From positions 109,164 through 173,163 of the forward strand of contig CALYLW010001210.1 in assembly GCA_944989445.1 (NCBI GenBank): a stretch of DNA of 64,000 nt. Direction: 5' to 3'. Position 1 is the first letter of the stretch. Each line of letters opens with the position of its first letter. Source of the DNA: Ampullaceana balthica (Eukaryota > Mollusca > Gastropoda > Lymnaeidae). Positions 63,257 to 64,000 of the stretch are shown one piece after another. A program made the translations under genes and the position numbers. The notes under the pieces were generated by a model. That model was given only the letters and a program-made list of their open reading frames with translations. It had not been told where the DNA came from and ran no database searches.

Positions 63257-63697
63257 TGACGATGGGTACAGGCGTAGGAGAACGGTGTCGTACCTTGAAT
63301 GCGGCGCAGCAATGCAGTTGGCAGTGGGTCAAGAACCGAAGACCGACACACCGACATCAACCGGTTGGTGGTGACTAACATCATGATTTATAACGGAGAC
63401 ACACACACGCATAGGCTGGTGGCCGATGTTAGACTCAACACAAATGTGTGTTTGTGTGTACACAAATGCTGACGTCACAGGTTCGTGCGTTGTTTCGGTA
63501 ATTGACGTTCTAGCTAAAACAATGCCGTCATATAATATTTTTTTTACGCCGAACATTTTTAATTTATTTATAATAATTTTGCGCGCCTTTTTTTGCGCAC
63601 CTTTTTGCGCGCCTTTCGAGCACCTTTTCGCGCGCCTTTGAACGGGGAGACACACGCATACTTAGGGCGATTATATATTAGATATATATAGGTTGTG

Positions 63698-63698
<1 letters not shown>

Positions 63699-63734
<36 letters not shown>
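63699..63734. repeat. (TA)n microsatellite
   Basis: Pure TA run left of the hAT-like element; a matching TATATATA follows the element on the right. Confidence 0.9.
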
Positions 63735-63737
<3 letters not shown>

Positions 63738-63912
63738 GGCCGTCTTAACCCATAGGCCGTTGGGCATTTGCCGGGGGCCCACGAGCATAGGGGCGCCATG
63801 GGAATATGTTTATTTATATATATTATTTTTATTTATTTTTTATTTCCTGCGGGGGAGGGGCCCGACACTATTTCTTTGCCCGGGGGCCCAAAATGGTGTA
63901 AAGAAGGCTCTG
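63735..63912. mobile_element. Short hAT-like MITE
   Basis: Ends CAGGGCCGTCTTAACCC and AAAGAAGGCTCTG (inverted, 3 differences in 13). Inside, GCCGGGGGCCC and GCCCGGGGGCCC face each other. TATATATA flanks both sides but this lies in a TA microsatellite and is weak evidence for a target duplication. Confidence 0.65.
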
Positions 63913-63925
63913 TATATATATATAT

Positions 63926-64000
63926 TAGGGCTGTTAACGATTAATTTAAATTTAATCGTTAACTTTTGAAAAATTAACGATTAATTAATCGTTAATTTCT
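63926..64000. mobile_element. Start of a TAGGGCTG hAT-type MITE, cut by window end
   Basis: TAGGGCTGTTAACGATTAA and the following TTAACGATTAATTAATCGTT match the reverse complement of the right end of 47290-48445. Confidence 0.8.

Larger units (their letters stand above)
60540..63682 (-). mobile_element. Helitron with helicase but no visible Rep
   Basis: Read on the minus strand, the 5' end is A|TCTAATATATAATCGCCCT at 63682 and the 3' end is a hairpin GCCAGCTTCAGCAGGC (60551-60566), about ten bases, then CTAG|T (60540-60543). These are Helitron ends with an A/T target. The length is 3143 bp, much shorter than autonomous Helitrons. Inside are a damaged PIF1-like helicase and, near the 3' end, four units of a ~65-bp repeat. 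The ends differ from those of the 55735-58667 element, so they are two families. Confidence 0.85.

Overview
This is eukaryotic genomic DNA: AT-rich, intron-rich, crowded with transposon relics and satellite repeats. The gene content (a membrane receptor with a fucolectin-like F5/8C domain plus one-exon EGF repeats, a COA7 orthologue) and the repeat content (tRNA-derived SINEs, many short hAT elements, Tigger/pogo, Helitrons, an RTE-like LINE tail) fit an invertebrate animal, most likely a mollusc and perhaps a gastropod. The taxon is inferred from the style of the domains and repeats; it is not proven by the sequence.

Layout. (1) About 467-25103, plus strand: one multi-exon gene, 5' truncated by the window, for a predicted type I membrane receptor. 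It has two exons of an F5/8C (fucolectin/F-type lectin) domain, an atypical Cys-rich exon, a possible linker exon, seven EGF-like exons, a transmembrane exon and a Ser/Lys/Arg-rich tail. Every internal exon from the end of the lectin domain on starts and ends in phase 1 and has a length divisible by 3. Its introns are swollen by four large minisatellites, microsatellites and nested transposons. (2) 25.1-31.5 kb: SINEs, a 22-bp minisatellite, a GC-rich block I cannot classify, and MITEs. (3) 31.5-37.2 kb: AT-rich sequence with almost no recognisable repeat, just downstream of the next gene. (4) 37187-39403, minus: a 738-codon single-exon coding region for an acidic/basic, mostly disordered protein I do not recognise. 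(5) 42440-51277, plus: a complete three-exon COA7 (cytochrome c oxidase assembly factor 7) gene, head-to-head with the previous one; its 6-kb first intron is filled with DNA transposons. (6) 53255-60310, minus: five exons with consistent splice phases giving the C-terminal ~189 residues of an unrecognised protein, tail-to-tail with COA7. Its introns hold a 2.9-kb non-autonomous Helitron, a SINE and a tRNA-Val-like repeat. (7) 60540-63682, minus: a Helitron with good ends and a broken PIF1-type helicase but no visible Rep domain, followed by a hAT-like MITE and the start of another hAT-like element at the window edge.

The genes are not an operon or pathway; they are independent loci. COA7 acts in mitochondrial respiratory-complex assembly and the receptor is predicted to act at the cell surface. 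The points most worth a second look are: the in-frame 21-bp array that writes five regularly spaced N-glycosylation sequons into the lectin domain; the unrecognised minus-strand gene at 53-60 kb; the 738-residue orphan; the helicase-only Helitron; and the Helitron-ended repeat that carries a tRNA-Val-like sequence.
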